This document shows positions 48,291-58,814 of a stretch of 64,000 bases of DNA, in pieces. The stretch covers positions 52,490,917 through 52,554,916 of the forward strand of contig CM075773.1 of assembly GCA_037974665.1 (NCBI GenBank), written 5' to 3'. The notes under the pieces were generated by a model. It had not been told where the DNA came from. It did not search any database and worked only from the letters and a program-made list of their open reading frames with translations. Every line of letters begins with the position of its first letter. Position 1 is the stretch's first letter. Made by a program: the position numbers and the translations under genes. This DNA comes from Ehretia macrophylla. Its lineage: Eukaryota; Streptophyta; Magnoliopsida; Boraginales; Ehretiaceae.

Positions 48291-49049
48291 TGTGAGGTAT
48301 TAAAGTTGCTTTTGGAATATGCACATGGAGAGAGAAGAAAGCTTGCATGTTTTTCGTGGGTAAAGAAATGAAGCATGTTGGTCTTCATGGAATTGGTAGA
48401 ATAAAAAAAAATGGAAGCATCACATGGATGCTTAGGCAGGTCCGACAATAACATTTGGAAATGAAGAAAAATATTATAAAGAAATGAAAAGATAGGAGAC
48501 ATGAATGTTGGTGGCTAATGATGATAGTTTCATCATCATTATAGAACATGGAATAGCTTAGTTGGAGCATGAGTGTTTGCTGATAATGTGAATTACAACT
48601 CTGATTTGCGTGCAAGACAGATCGACAACATGCAAGAAAAACGTTAAACTTTTCCTATAAATTGTAGGCTCAATTTATCAGTTCAATTTATCCTTAGGGA
48701 TTAGTATTTTTCGGGATCATATTGGTCCCCGGACTCAGAGAGAATAATATAGGTTTTTTATGAGTGTTTCTCATCTATATTAGTTGTCTTATTTTGTAAG
48801 TAAGAATTAGTTTCTCCTATTATTTGATATAGTGAAATTGTTCTCTATCCTTATATAAGAGATAAGATCATTGTAAAATATTTTTACATCATAGTGAATC
48901 CTCCTATACTTGCCCGTGGTTTTTTTCTTAACTTGTTTGAGGGTTTTTCATGTAAAATGTTGTGTCTCAATTATCTTATTTTTCTCATTCTTATTTTAGC
49001 TGCATGATACTAGTTTGCCCCAACCATTACACTGTGCCGAATCCTAACA
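48291..49049 (+). mobile_element. Copia-3 5' LTR
   Basis: 759 bp from TGTGAGGTATTAAAG to GAATCCTAACA, beginning exactly where similarity to the kinase locus ends, and followed one base later by a primer site. The 5 bases before it (CTATT) would be the target duplication; its partner is outside the window. Confidence 0.8.
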
Positions 49050-49050
49050 G

Positions 49051-49063
49051 TGGTATCAGAGCC
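49051..49063 (+). other. Copia-3 primer binding site
   Basis: TGGTATCAGAGCC, initiator tRNA-Met type, directly after the LTR, gives plus orientation. Confidence 0.9.
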
Positions 49064-49228
49064 AAAGTTGCAAGCCACTGGTTGCGGGGGTACTGTTCAC
49101 GATTATTATTCACACGTGTTGTTGTATACGTATATAGTACTGTTTTGGTATTGTCTACGTGTATAATGCAGTTCCTAGTAAAATAGTGGGAGCTGGTTCG
49201 AGTTGAGAAGCAGATCGTTGTTAATACC

Positions 49229-49413
49229 ATGGCGGCAAAAATTTGAAATCGAGAGGTTCAACAAGAAATTGAGGATGAAGGCAATTAGAGAAAACGACAA
49301 TTGTTTGGCGGTAATTGGAGACAAATAAAGATGATGGTCAATGATAAAAGGAGAAAGATGGATCACAATGCTATTGTCAATTTCCGATTGGCAAAATAAG
49401 TATTGTCAGGGCG
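49229..49413 (+). pseudogene. Copia-3 gag, N-terminal fragment
   Basis: From ATG 49229 the bases encode, with frameshifts, AAK.FEIERFN, LRMKAIRENDNCLAVIGD and MDHNAIVNFRLAK, the recognisable N-terminus of a plant copia gag. Stops and shifts make it inactive. It ends where the Athila-2 LTR is inserted. Confidence 0.75.
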
Positions 49414-50985
49414 TGATAAATCCATATTTTTACTAATTTTAACCCATCAAATCATGTATATTGCATTATTATTTCAAGGTTAATTGAATATTTTATACCA
49501 TTTTAGTGCAATATAAGGTTTGAAGAAGAAATAGCAAAAACGGCCACAAAAATCAATATTTGAACAAAAAATTCAGCGCAGCACTAGTGAGAAATGGTAG
49601 AACGGCTTTAAAACGAGCAATTTGAGATTGAATTTGGCCAAACCGAGTAGGGAAACGGATTTAAGACGCTGAAAAATCTTGGAATAGACCTGGTCAACTT
49701 TTTGGTCAACGATCAATGGTCAAATTCAACCGAGCCGGTCAAAGTTCACCTACTACAGCCAGATATGCGCTCGAGCGCCCCTTTTTCATGGTCAAACGCC
49801 TCTCTTTAAAATTGGCGGACAAATGGACGACAAAGTATGGAACAAAAAAATAGAAAAAAAATATTAAAAATTCTTTAGTGCAAAAGGGCGCTCGAGCGCG
49901 CCTAACTGGCACTCGAGCGCCCTCCTGAAATTCTGTCTATAAATACTGCGATTTTCATTGTTGAAAATCGTACAATTTTCTATTCTTAGCTTAGATTGTG
50001 CTACTCTAGCATATGTGAAGTGAGTTTTGAGTGTTTTAGTTATTATTCTTAGTTGTGTGCAAAGTTCTAATCTAGAAAGGAGGGTCTAGTGAGCCATCAA
50101 TATACCGAAATCATACCGGTTTACCGAAATCCGTTCAACACGATAAGTATTTTTTTATCTTGGTTTTCGTTATAATTTCTTATACTTTAAAGTTTACCAT
50201 GACACACTAGACCCGAGATTCGAGGTGGTACGTGTGAGATTACTCTTGTACATATATTTTGATTTAGATTTATTAAAGTCTCATATTTTTATTTCTAAGT
50301 ATTCTTTGATTAATTATACGTATACTTGTAATTATGATATAATTAATTGAAAATACATAAACGCCCAGTTTTGTAAACTTGTAGCAATAGGAGACTACCT
50401 CGGATGGACTCTAGTCTGGTTGTACCGACACCCCCATGTTACATGAATGAAAGATTAATTGAGAGATTGGATATCATTAGGTTGTACCAACACATCCAAT
50501 CTTGTTAATCAATTAATTTTATCACTTACGTAACTAAAGGCTCATCTCAGTAGTAGGAGCTTGTAGCCCTATTTTTGAAGGACTTATCTTTTAATCTGAA
50601 TCAATAACTTTGTACTTTCGTATACCAAGCTATAACCACCCTGAATCATTAACCCTTTGGATTTTCATTTTATTGTTGAGTATTATAATTCTTCAATTTT
50701 GTACCTTTGTCCAATTTACTTTTGGATCTCGTTACCATCGTATCTTTGGACATTTCTTGAATTTTTGGACTTAATTTACCGTACTTTTGGACTTTTGGAC
50801 TTAATCAAATTTATCCGTGACGGGAAATAGTCAAACAATTCTAAATTAAAGATTGAACTAAATTTGATAACCTCAATCTCTGTGGATCGACCCTTTACTC
50901 GCCACAGCTTGAGGTAATTCAACGTAAGTAATATTTCCAATCATTTAACCATCTTACTATTTTTTATCGTAAAACGACGCGATCA
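49414..50985 (+). mobile_element. Athila-2 5' LTR (Athila/Tat gypsy, plus strand)
   Basis: 1572 bp from TGATAAATCCATATT to GACGCGATCA, followed by a tRNA-Asp-type primer site. The 5 bases before it are GGGCG; the right-hand target copy is beyond the window. It contains the palindrome cluster and TATA box described separately. No gene inside. Confidence 0.85.
49767..49946 (+). promoter_or_regulatory. Athila-2 LTR promoter: GCGCTCGAGCGC palindromes upstream of TATA box
   Basis: The 12-base palindrome GCGCTCGAGCGC occurs at 49767-49778 and 49888-49899, with a near copy GCACTCGAGCGC at 49910-49921. The TATA box TCTATAAATAC lies at 49936-49946, 15-40 bases downstream of the last two. This looks like a regulatory cluster of the LTR promoter; the binding factor is unknown. 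Confidence 0.55.
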
Positions 50986-50990
50986 AAATT

Positions 50991-51009
50991 TGGCGTCGTT
51001 GCAGGAGAT
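50991..51009 (+). other. Athila-2 primer binding site (tRNA-Asp type, mutated)
   Basis: TGGCGTCGTTGCAGGAGAT against the usual TGGCGCCGTTGCCGGGGAT: three differences. Confidence 0.8.
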
Positions 51010-51273
51010 CGGTGTTCATCAAATAAAGTTAGTCTTTGATTTATGTATATGAGTGTTAATATGTATATATTTTATATTTTAGTTCTTATTTTATATCTTT
51101 TATTTTTAAGTCAATTTTGTTATTTTGTATAGATTTTATTTCATTTTTGTTTCTTTTTCATGTTTTAATTTTGTATGCATGGTCGGAGATCTCTAAAGCT
51201 ACCAATCTTTGTTTTTGATTCAAAAATTGAGAAAACTCTTAAATCCATAAATAAAGCACGAACATTTCTAATC
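51010..51273 (+). other. Athila-2 leader
   Basis: T-rich untranslated leader between primer site and gag, without features. Confidence 0.6.
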
Positions 51274-51394
51274 ATGGCTGATCAGAATCCGAACCCAAAT
51301 CAAAACCAAAACCAAAATCAGATCAAGATGTAGGTAGAGAAGTAAGAAATGTGCAAAGGAGCATAAAAGATTTTTACACCTCAAGATTATGTAC
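51274..51394 (+). pseudogene. Athila-2 gag, N-terminal fragment
   Basis: It starts MADQNPNPNQNQNQNQ, a low-complexity Asn/Gln start usual for Athila gag, then meets a stop after QIKM and two more. It is interrupted at 51394 by the TGTAC duplication and LTR of Athila-N. The gag resumes at 58335. Confidence 0.75.
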
Positions 51395-52874
51395 TGATGG
51401 GTGCTTAGCTTAGGGTATAAAAAGTAAGATCAATTATAAGCCAAGTTTTAACTCGTAAGTACACGAGTGATTGCAGTGTAGTGTGTTAGTGCAAGGTTGA
51501 ATCCACAGGGAGGCAATTTGAAAGGTTTATGGAAAAGTGTATGTAAAGTGCCTAAGTAATTGCAGTAAATTAAATAATGAATTGAAGTTTCAACTAAAGC
51601 TAATGAAAATAAAATAAAACTAAAACTAAATAAAAAAGCTGAAATTGAGATTTAATGACAATTGGGAAGGTTTAGGGATCAGATTCCTATGAAAAGCTTG
51701 AATTCTAGGCTCGAACTTAGGATTTTTCTATTCTAATGCGTAATAAGACTGCAAGCCTAATTAATTAATTTATCACCTATGTCTAATTAATTAACGAGTC
51801 AAACCTAGTTTAAAAGTGCAACGCTATATCCAAGTCTTTTATCTAGTTGGAGTGTAGATTTGTCCTAAAATCCTAGGACAACGCGTTAAAAAATTAAGTG
51901 CAGAAAAACTTTGGTACAACCTATAGTTTTTGTAAAAAAACTCAAATATATATTTTATATTAGTTAGCATAAGAATATCTATCATGCACTAGCTACAAGC
52001 ATAACGGAATAATAGACAATAAATATTGAAGAACATAAATCATAAGAATATATAAAGCATCAAAATAGTAAATCCAAGTCAAGACCCTAGAATCAAGACT
52101 ATTACATAGAAATCCTATCCTAAATAATAAATTACTCAGTCATGTTCAAATGAATTAAATTAGAATCACTAAAGAAAATTAAAAGAAACTTCCCCATAAA
52201 GCGAGTTTAATTCATTGTTCATACTGGTTACAACTCGATTCCAATCCCAATCGTATGTTGACTCTTCAACTTAAAACCTAAAGTAACTAAGAAAAGAAGA
52301 ATAGAAAAAAACTAATCATACAATATTTTTCCGGCACTGTATAATAGTTGTACAATGCCTTTTTCCTTCTTTTTTTTTCTGCCGTTTAGCTCTCCCTTTT
52401 CACTGCTGCGTTGCTGCTCCTTATATAGGAGTAGACCACTGCCCTAATCATGTGGGCTTTTGTCTACATGGCCAACTTTGGCCATTCTTTATTTATTTAT
52501 TTTATTTTTAACCAAGTCCAACGTGGACTTGATGTTGTCCACTTCTTTCTTTTATGACAAGTCCACATTGTGGACATTTTTAACATACCTACGGCCAAGG
52601 CTTATTAAAAGCCTTGGTTAACTTCTTTTTTATATATTATTCTTTCCTCTTTTCCTTCTTTTTTTCTTCACTTTATTTTTCCAGCACATCTTCAATCGAT
52701 AATTTCTCCCTTTGTTCCTTCACTGTATTTTCTTACAGATTCGACTCTAATTGCTCTTTCGCGAGTAAATCCCTACATGCACAATAACACAATTAAAGTG
52801 ATCAAACATTATAATAAATGTGCATAACTAATTCTAAAAAGCAAAGAAATAGGCCTAAAAATATAAATATATCA
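51395..52874 (-). mobile_element. Athila-N 3' LTR
   Basis: 1480 bp, plus sense TGATGGGTGCTTAGC to AAATATATCA, matching the 5' LTR. Confidence 0.92.
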
Positions 52875-52912
52875 ATACCCCCAAACCTACCTCTTGCTTG
52901 TCCCCAAACAAG
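52875..52912 (-). other. Athila-N polypurine tract with hairpin
   Basis: The plus strand ATACCCCCAAACC borders the LTR (minus sense GGTTTGGGGGTAT), followed by CTTGCTTG, loop TCCC, CAAACAAG (52893-52912), an 8-bp stem with one mismatch. A second copy of the module lies at 53971-54005. Confidence 0.75.
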
Positions 52913-55086
52913 ACTAGGATCTAAGCAAATCTTCAAGTTCTCAAAAGGTTACTCTAACGAATCAATCAACTCTAATAAAATGACACGGGTTCGGGGAACA
53001 ATTGATCTTCTGGGGTAGTAATGAAGCGAACTCATTCGGATCTCTCTCTTTAAAGGCAAAACATGTTTACTATAAGATTACACCATACATTATTAAGTCT
53101 CCACATAACTAAGTAGCAAGACAACTCAATACAACTAGATCATAATACTCGCGCCCCCATTGCCCTTATAATCCTTCAAACATGCCTTTCACCCTTTTTA
53201 TTCAATCCTAAAACATAAAAGTAAACACACTTCATCTCTTTTTATTAGGTGCTTGGTTCTCGACGATAACACCCAACACCCCATGTAACGAGCTTTCGAG
53301 GTCATCAATCCCAACCACTTAAGACTTAGGTTGATAGGCTTTGAAAGGCCCCATGCGTACCCTACTTTCTCAAAGTGTTGAATACCGAAATGCCACACAC
53401 CTTAAGCACATATCCCTAGAGATACAAAGTGAATACAAGGATAGTGGTACTAAGAGATAGAAGTAAATAATTTTTTCTTCTTTTTTCCTCTTTTGTTTTT
53501 CTTCCTTTTTTCTTTTGATTTTCTTCCTTTTTTCTTTTGATTTTTTTGTTTCTTTTTCATCATTTTTTTGCTTTTTTCTTCTATTTTTTACTATAAGGGC
53601 TCAGGCACGTAAACAAGACTACTCAAGCGAGATCACTTATATCACAACTACATCATATTTCATTAACTCACAACCAAGTGATGGGACCACAATAGCCTAG
53701 GCATAATCTCACAGTCCCTACGCCTCGACTTCATCAAAATCAATCCTGAAAGTTTAACTCAAAACTACCTCATAAAATCAAGAACCACCTACTCTCCTCA
53801 ATCACTTCATAAGAATTAAGCAATAAGTCATCACAACTCCTCAATTACCAGAAAATCCACCACAAATTCACAAAAAAGCATAAAGATCAAAAAAATTTTC
53901 AAAACAAAAAAAATTCACATTTTATTCAGATTTTCCCCAAAACAACAATCGATACAATTAAACACCCGCACCCCCAAACCTAAAGTTTGATTGTCCTCAA
54001 GCAAATAAAATTAAAATATGCTAAGGGTATGCGAAGGGGAAAATAACATATAATGAGAACCCAATAGTGAAAGTGCATGAATAAAAATCAATTAAGAGAA
54101 ATAAAGGGAGTAGAGGGACATACCTGAATAGAGCAATAGTGAGAAGAAATGTAATACTTCAAAAATCTACGACTTTGAATCAAGCTTAAGAGGAAATAAA
54201 AAACACCAAAAGGAAATGAAATAGAGAAATGATAAAAAACAATAAAAGAATAAAAATACATTTTTTTTTACTTTTTTGATTTTTTGATTTTTTTGTTAGC
54301 CGACCCTATTTATATCCCCATACAAAGGCTCTAAACTCTGGGAGACACTACAACCGACTCACTACAATCATAAAGACAAGAAAACAATTTAAATAAGGAA
54401 AAATAGAATGCAAATACCTGGATCCATTTAATGTCAGCTAGTAAGACAAATCTTGTGAAACTTCAAAAATAGAGTTAAGTAAGTACATTAAAAATGCGGA
54501 GGAGAGGCCATTAATTTCAAACCACCAACGTACTCAAACCCTAGACATTTTCCCTTACTTAGGAGGAAAAGCCAGGCATTACGCTTTTGGCCAATGGTTT
54601 TACTTTCATAGTATCCATCCTAGTTAACCCTAAAACCTCCATTACACAAGATAATGCATTTTCGAGAAAATGGTAAATCCCACTCTAACCCAGTGGAGGT
54701 TCAACCTAAAAGTTAGGAAAAAGAGCATAGAGAGAAACCACCTGCTATATAGCAACCCTTCCGATAGAGATGTATTTGAAGGCATCTTCAACCTCTCTTG
54801 TCTCATACTGCATGTTATATAACCAAAACTCACGGGAAGTCGTTAGATGCAGTAGTAGTAGCTTTCATAAACTCTAAAGAAATATGCACAAGCAGCTAGA
54901 ATGGAACAAAATGTAGGATTGGAACGCAAGCTATAACATCTAGAAACTATTAACTAAACTAAAAACAAAGTATAATACTAGAGCAGACATGAAATAAATT
55001 GACATAAAAAAAAGTAAATCCTAATAGCTACGTCTAGGGTGCCTCCTAGCAACGCTGAGTTTAACGCCCTCACCCTGGTGCCAATG
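52913..55086 (-). other. Athila-N 3' non-coding region
   Basis: About 2.2 kb without genes. It holds a long pyrimidine tract at 53468-53590 in which TTTTCTTCCTTTTTTCTTTT is duplicated, a second polypurine/hairpin module (CACCCCCAAACC at 53970; TTTGATTG-TCCT-CAAGCAAA at 53986-54005), and at 55021-55050 the phrase TAGGGTGCCTCCTAGCAACGC, which precedes the ORF end in minus sense. Confidence 0.65.
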
Positions 55087-55998
55087 TTAGAGAAAAATGC
55101 TCTTAAATCCTTTTGGCACAAATAACCGAATGATGATTTCATAACAAAATATGATAGGACCCTTCCCCAAATATTGCTTCATAAGAGGCATGAAGCAATC
55201 CTTTTCAAGCTCACCTTGATGAGGTGATAACTCACATCTCAAGATTATATGTGTGTGCTTATGCTCTAATTTGCTAGTGACCACATGAAATCCACTAAAA
55301 TCGAACTCTACTTGCAAAGGGTCAACCCAAAAGCTATGAAGAAGGGGGTCTCTGCTACTAGGGTCAAACAATCTAGTCACATCCCTATACACCATTGCAT
55401 TCAAATTTGGGTCGAGCCCTAAATCTTCCTCTTTGGAGGAAAGATTTTCTTCTTCCTTAATTAACCACCCAATGGCCCTCTTTTGATAATCAAGGACTAT
55501 CAACACACGCTCCTCATTTACGGGTGAAATATTATATGCTATAATGACAGGAGAAGTACGATACGGTCCTAAATGTGAATGCTTGGGTATGAGCTCTAAA
55601 ATAAGGGGAGCATCATCCATAGGTGGTTCCAGACAAGGAATACAAGGGGAAAAAGAAGTTGGCTCAAAAGACTCATCTAAATAACAAGCAGGATCTAAAA
55701 AGTTGTGTGCACCCAACTTTCTTAAAAAGGTAGAAGAGTCAAATTGAGCCATTATGACATCAAGCTCATCCTTCAAACATGATTAGGGCTTAGGGATTGA
55801 AGGAGAAAGTACATCAAACTCAGAAGGCTTAGCAAAGTCAGAACTAGGCATGAGAGAATTGGAGACAACCAATTTCTCTAGTATAGGAGTTAAGTCAAAT
55901 TGAGTCGTAGAATCATGAAACTCGTCCTCTTCCTCGAAACAACAAATGACCTTTTCTACCTTATTCTCTCTCTCATTTTTCCTATCATTCCCTCGCAT
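55087..55998 (-). pseudogene. Athila-N ORF, pol-linker-like N-half with unrecognised C-half
   Basis: One frame of 304 codons broken by a single TAG-type stop after LSPSIPKP (near 55783). The middle (LILELIPKHSHLGPYRTSPVII...EERVLIVLDYQKRAIGWLI) matches the pattern of the linker before the reverse transcriptase in Athila pol (LELKPLP.HL...PVII...AIGW). From about residue 205 onward (FWVDPLQVEFDFSGFHVVTSKLEHKH...MPLMKQYLGKGPIIF) I see no reverse transcriptase and recognise nothing. It could be a fusion of a pol remnant with foreign sequence, or a diverged product. Confidence 0.6.
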
Positions 55999-56126
55999 TT
56001 TTCACTCTCTTTATGTCCCCTAGTTTCTACCAAACCTATGTCATGGTCACACAAAGTTTCACCACTAACAAAACTATCTTGATCAAATTGGTTTGTCACA
56101 GGTTGAATAGAGTGCTCATCATCATT

Positions 56127-56724
56127 CTAATTATTTATGCTCTCAACTAGTTGACCAATTTGGTCTTGCAACCTATCTAAGGATTGGTGGTTGGATTCAA
56201 CGAGCTGGACAAGTTGACTGATCTTGTTATCTAAATCTGATTTAGGAGAAGTATGTTCAGTCGAGTTAGGATGATAAATATTTTGATTGAAAGAATTGCA
56301 TTCAAAGTCTTGACAAAACCCAGAAGGATCGAGGTTGGGGAATCGAGATACATTATTCTGATTTTGAAAACTATGAGGAAGAAAATATGAATTGCTTTGA
56401 TCCCAAAATGAATTTTGATGATTTTGCCACTCAGGGTTATATGCATTAGAGTACAAACCATTTTTTTGAAAAATAACCTTGAGTGATAGTTATATTACTA
56501 TGAAAGAACTCAGAATATTGAGGACAATTAATAATGGCATGCCCAAATTGAGAACATAAAACACAAATTTCACATGTATTTGGGATAAGGGATGAGGTTA
56601 TATCCTTAAAAGGCCAATGATTGGGTGACTCGCTAGATAGATTAAGAAAAGTATTCACATCAACATGAGTCATATTCCAATCAACAAAATTTCCCTTATA
56701 TTTTTTTTGAAGTTTTTTTTTCAA
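56127..56724 (-). pseudogene. Athila-N gag, C-terminal part with zinc knuckle
   Basis: Two frames joined by a one-base shift near 56450. The first (56724-56446) has the CCHC knuckle CVLCSQFGHAIINC. The second (56456-56127) has the Asn-rich YSNAYNPEWQNHQN stretch and a heptad segment SQLVQLVESNHQSLDRLQDQIGQLVESI near its end, both usual downstream of the knuckle in Athila/Tat gag. The capsid-like N-terminal region is missing, so the gag is partial. Confidence 0.75.
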
Positions 56725-56801
56725 AATAAAATAAGATAAAGAATAGATAAAACAAACACTTAAACAAATTACTACACTAATCCAAAGACAATACCGTGCC
56801 T

Positions 56802-56818
56802 CCCCGGCAACGGCGCCA
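56802..56818 (-). other. Athila-N primer binding site (tRNA-Asp type)
   Basis: Minus sense TGGCGCCGTTGCCGGGG, a perfect tRNA-Asp-type site, 6 bases from the LTR. Confidence 0.92.
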
Positions 56819-56824
56819 AAAACT

Positions 56825-58329
56825 TGATGGGTGCTTAGCTTAGGGTATAAAAAGTAATATCAATTCTAAGCCAAGTTTTAGCTCGCAAGTACACGAGTGA
56901 TTGCAGTGTAGTGTGCTAGTGCGAGATTGAATCCACAGGGAGGCAATTTGAAAGTTTTATGGAAAAGTGTATGTAAAGTGCCTAAGTAATTGCAGTAAAT
57001 TAAATAATGAATTGAAGTTTCAACTAAAGCTAATGAAAATAAAATAAAACTAAAATTAAATAAAAAAGCTGAAATTGAGATTTAATGACAATTGGGAAGG
57101 TTTAGGGATCAGATTCCTATGAAAAGCTTAAATTCTAGGCTCGAACTTAGGATTTTCCTATTCTAATGCGTTATTAGAGTACAAGCCTAATTAATTAATT
57201 AATCACCTATGTCTAATTAATTAATGAATCAAGCCTAGTTTAAAGGTGCAACGCTAACTCCAAGTCCTTTATCTAGCCGGAGTGTAGATTTGTCCTAAAA
57301 TGCTAGGTTAACGCGTTAAAAAATTAAGTGCAGAAAAACTATGGTACAACTTATAGTTTTTGTAATAAAACTCAAATATATATTTTATATGATTTAGCAT
57401 AAGAATATATATCACGCATTAGCTACAAGCGTAATGGAGCACGCGACGCGCATAGTCTTAAGTCCAAGAGCGGGTTGTATCTTATTCAAGATTTAATAAT
57501 AGACAATAAATATTGAAGAACATAAATCATAAAAGTATATAAAGCATCAAAATAGTAAATCCAAGTCAAGACCATAGAATCAAGACTATTACATAGAAAT
57601 CCTACCCTAAATAATAAATTACTCAATCATGTTCAAAGGAATTAAACTAGAATCACGAAAGAAAATTAAAAGAAACTTCCCCATAAAGAGAGTTTAATTC
57701 ATTGTTCACACTGGTTACAACTCGATTCCAATCCCAATCGTATGTTGAATCTTCAACTTAAAACCTAAAGTAAGTAAGAAAAGAAGAACATAAAAAAAAA
57801 CTAATCCTACAATATTTTCATTTTTTTATCTGCCGTTCAGCTCTCCCCCTTCACTGCTGCGTTGCTGCTCCTTATATAGGCCAAAGTAGACCACTGCCCT
57901 AATCATGTGGGCTTTTGTCTACATGGCCAACTTTGGCCATTCTTTTTTATTTTATTTTATTTTTAACCAAGTCCAACGTGGACTTGGTGTTGTCCAATTC
58001 TTTCTTTTATGACAAGTCCACATTGTGGACATTTTTAACATACCTACGGCCAAGGCTTATTAAAAGCCTTGGTTAACTTTTTATTTATTTATTATTCTTT
58101 CCTCTTTTCCTTCTTTTTTTCTTCACTTTATTTTTCCAGCACATCTTCAATCGATAATTTCTCCCTTTGTTCCTTCATTGCATTTTCTTCTAGATTCGGC
58201 TTTAATTGCTCTTTCACAAGTAAATCCCTACATGCACAATAACACAATTAAAGTGATCAAACATTATAATAGATGTGCATAACTAATTCTAAAAAGCAAA
58301 GAAATAGGCCTAAAAATATAAATACATCA
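56825..58329 (-). mobile_element. Athila-N 5' LTR
   Basis: 1505 bp. Compared with the other LTR it carries about 57 extra bases at 57438-57494 (starting GCACGCGACGCGC), markedly more GC-rich than its surroundings. Confidence 0.92.
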
Positions 58330-58334
58330 TGTAC

Positions 58335-58814
58335 CTCCTTGACCTATCGCCTTACCTGAAATTGATGAAGGTTTTAAGATAAAGTTACACATGATCTCAA
58401 TGATTCCCATGTTCAATGGTATTTCTAATGAGAACCCGTATGATCACATTAATAATTTTGTCCATGCATGCAGATCGATCAATACTAGAACTGGCTCGGA
58501 AGAGGTTATTAAATTGAAAATGTTTCTTTATTCTTTAAAGGGTCAGACACAAATTTCGCTTTACAGATTACATTCTGGTTCCATTACTTCTTGGGATCAG
58601 TTGCAAAGAGAATTTCTTGAAAGATTTTTCTCTTCTTCAAAAACCAATGAATACAGGAATCAACTTAGTAATTTTTCTCAGTTACCAGGAGAGACACTTC
58701 AAGAGAGTTGGGACATATTTGAAAGCTTAATTCATGAATGTCCACACCATAGTATTCTAGACTGACAATTAGCCTAGAGTTTCTATCAAGTGTTAAATGA
58801 GCAAAATCAAAGTT
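58335..58814 (+). pseudogene. Athila-2 gag, continued
   Basis: It resumes after the Athila-N target duplication: PIALPEIDEGFKIK, then an open frame of 124 codons (58391-58765) with MFNGISNENPYDHINNFVHAC, KMFLYSLKGQTQISLYRLHSGSITSWDQL, FLERFFSSSKTNEYRNQLSNF and FESLIHECPHHSI, the Retrotrans_gag domain of Athila. A TGA follows SILD, and the sequence is cut at 58814 by the Tekay-1 LTR. The remaining gag-pol of Athila-2 is expected beyond 64000. Confidence 0.85.

Larger units (their letters stand above)
51395..58329 (-). mobile_element. Athila-N, non-autonomous Athila-like element, TSD TGTAC
   Basis: A minus-strand element with LTRs 51395-52874 (3') and 56825-58329 (5'), tRNA-Asp primer site and polypurine tract, flanked by TGTAC at 51390-51394 and 58330-58334. 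The 4-kb internal part keeps only a gag with zinc knuckle and a protease/RT linker-like ORF; there is no reverse transcriptase, RNase H or integrase. In the first 145 bases the LTRs differ at about 8 positions. It must have used enzymes from a full element of the same lineage. Confidence 0.9.
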
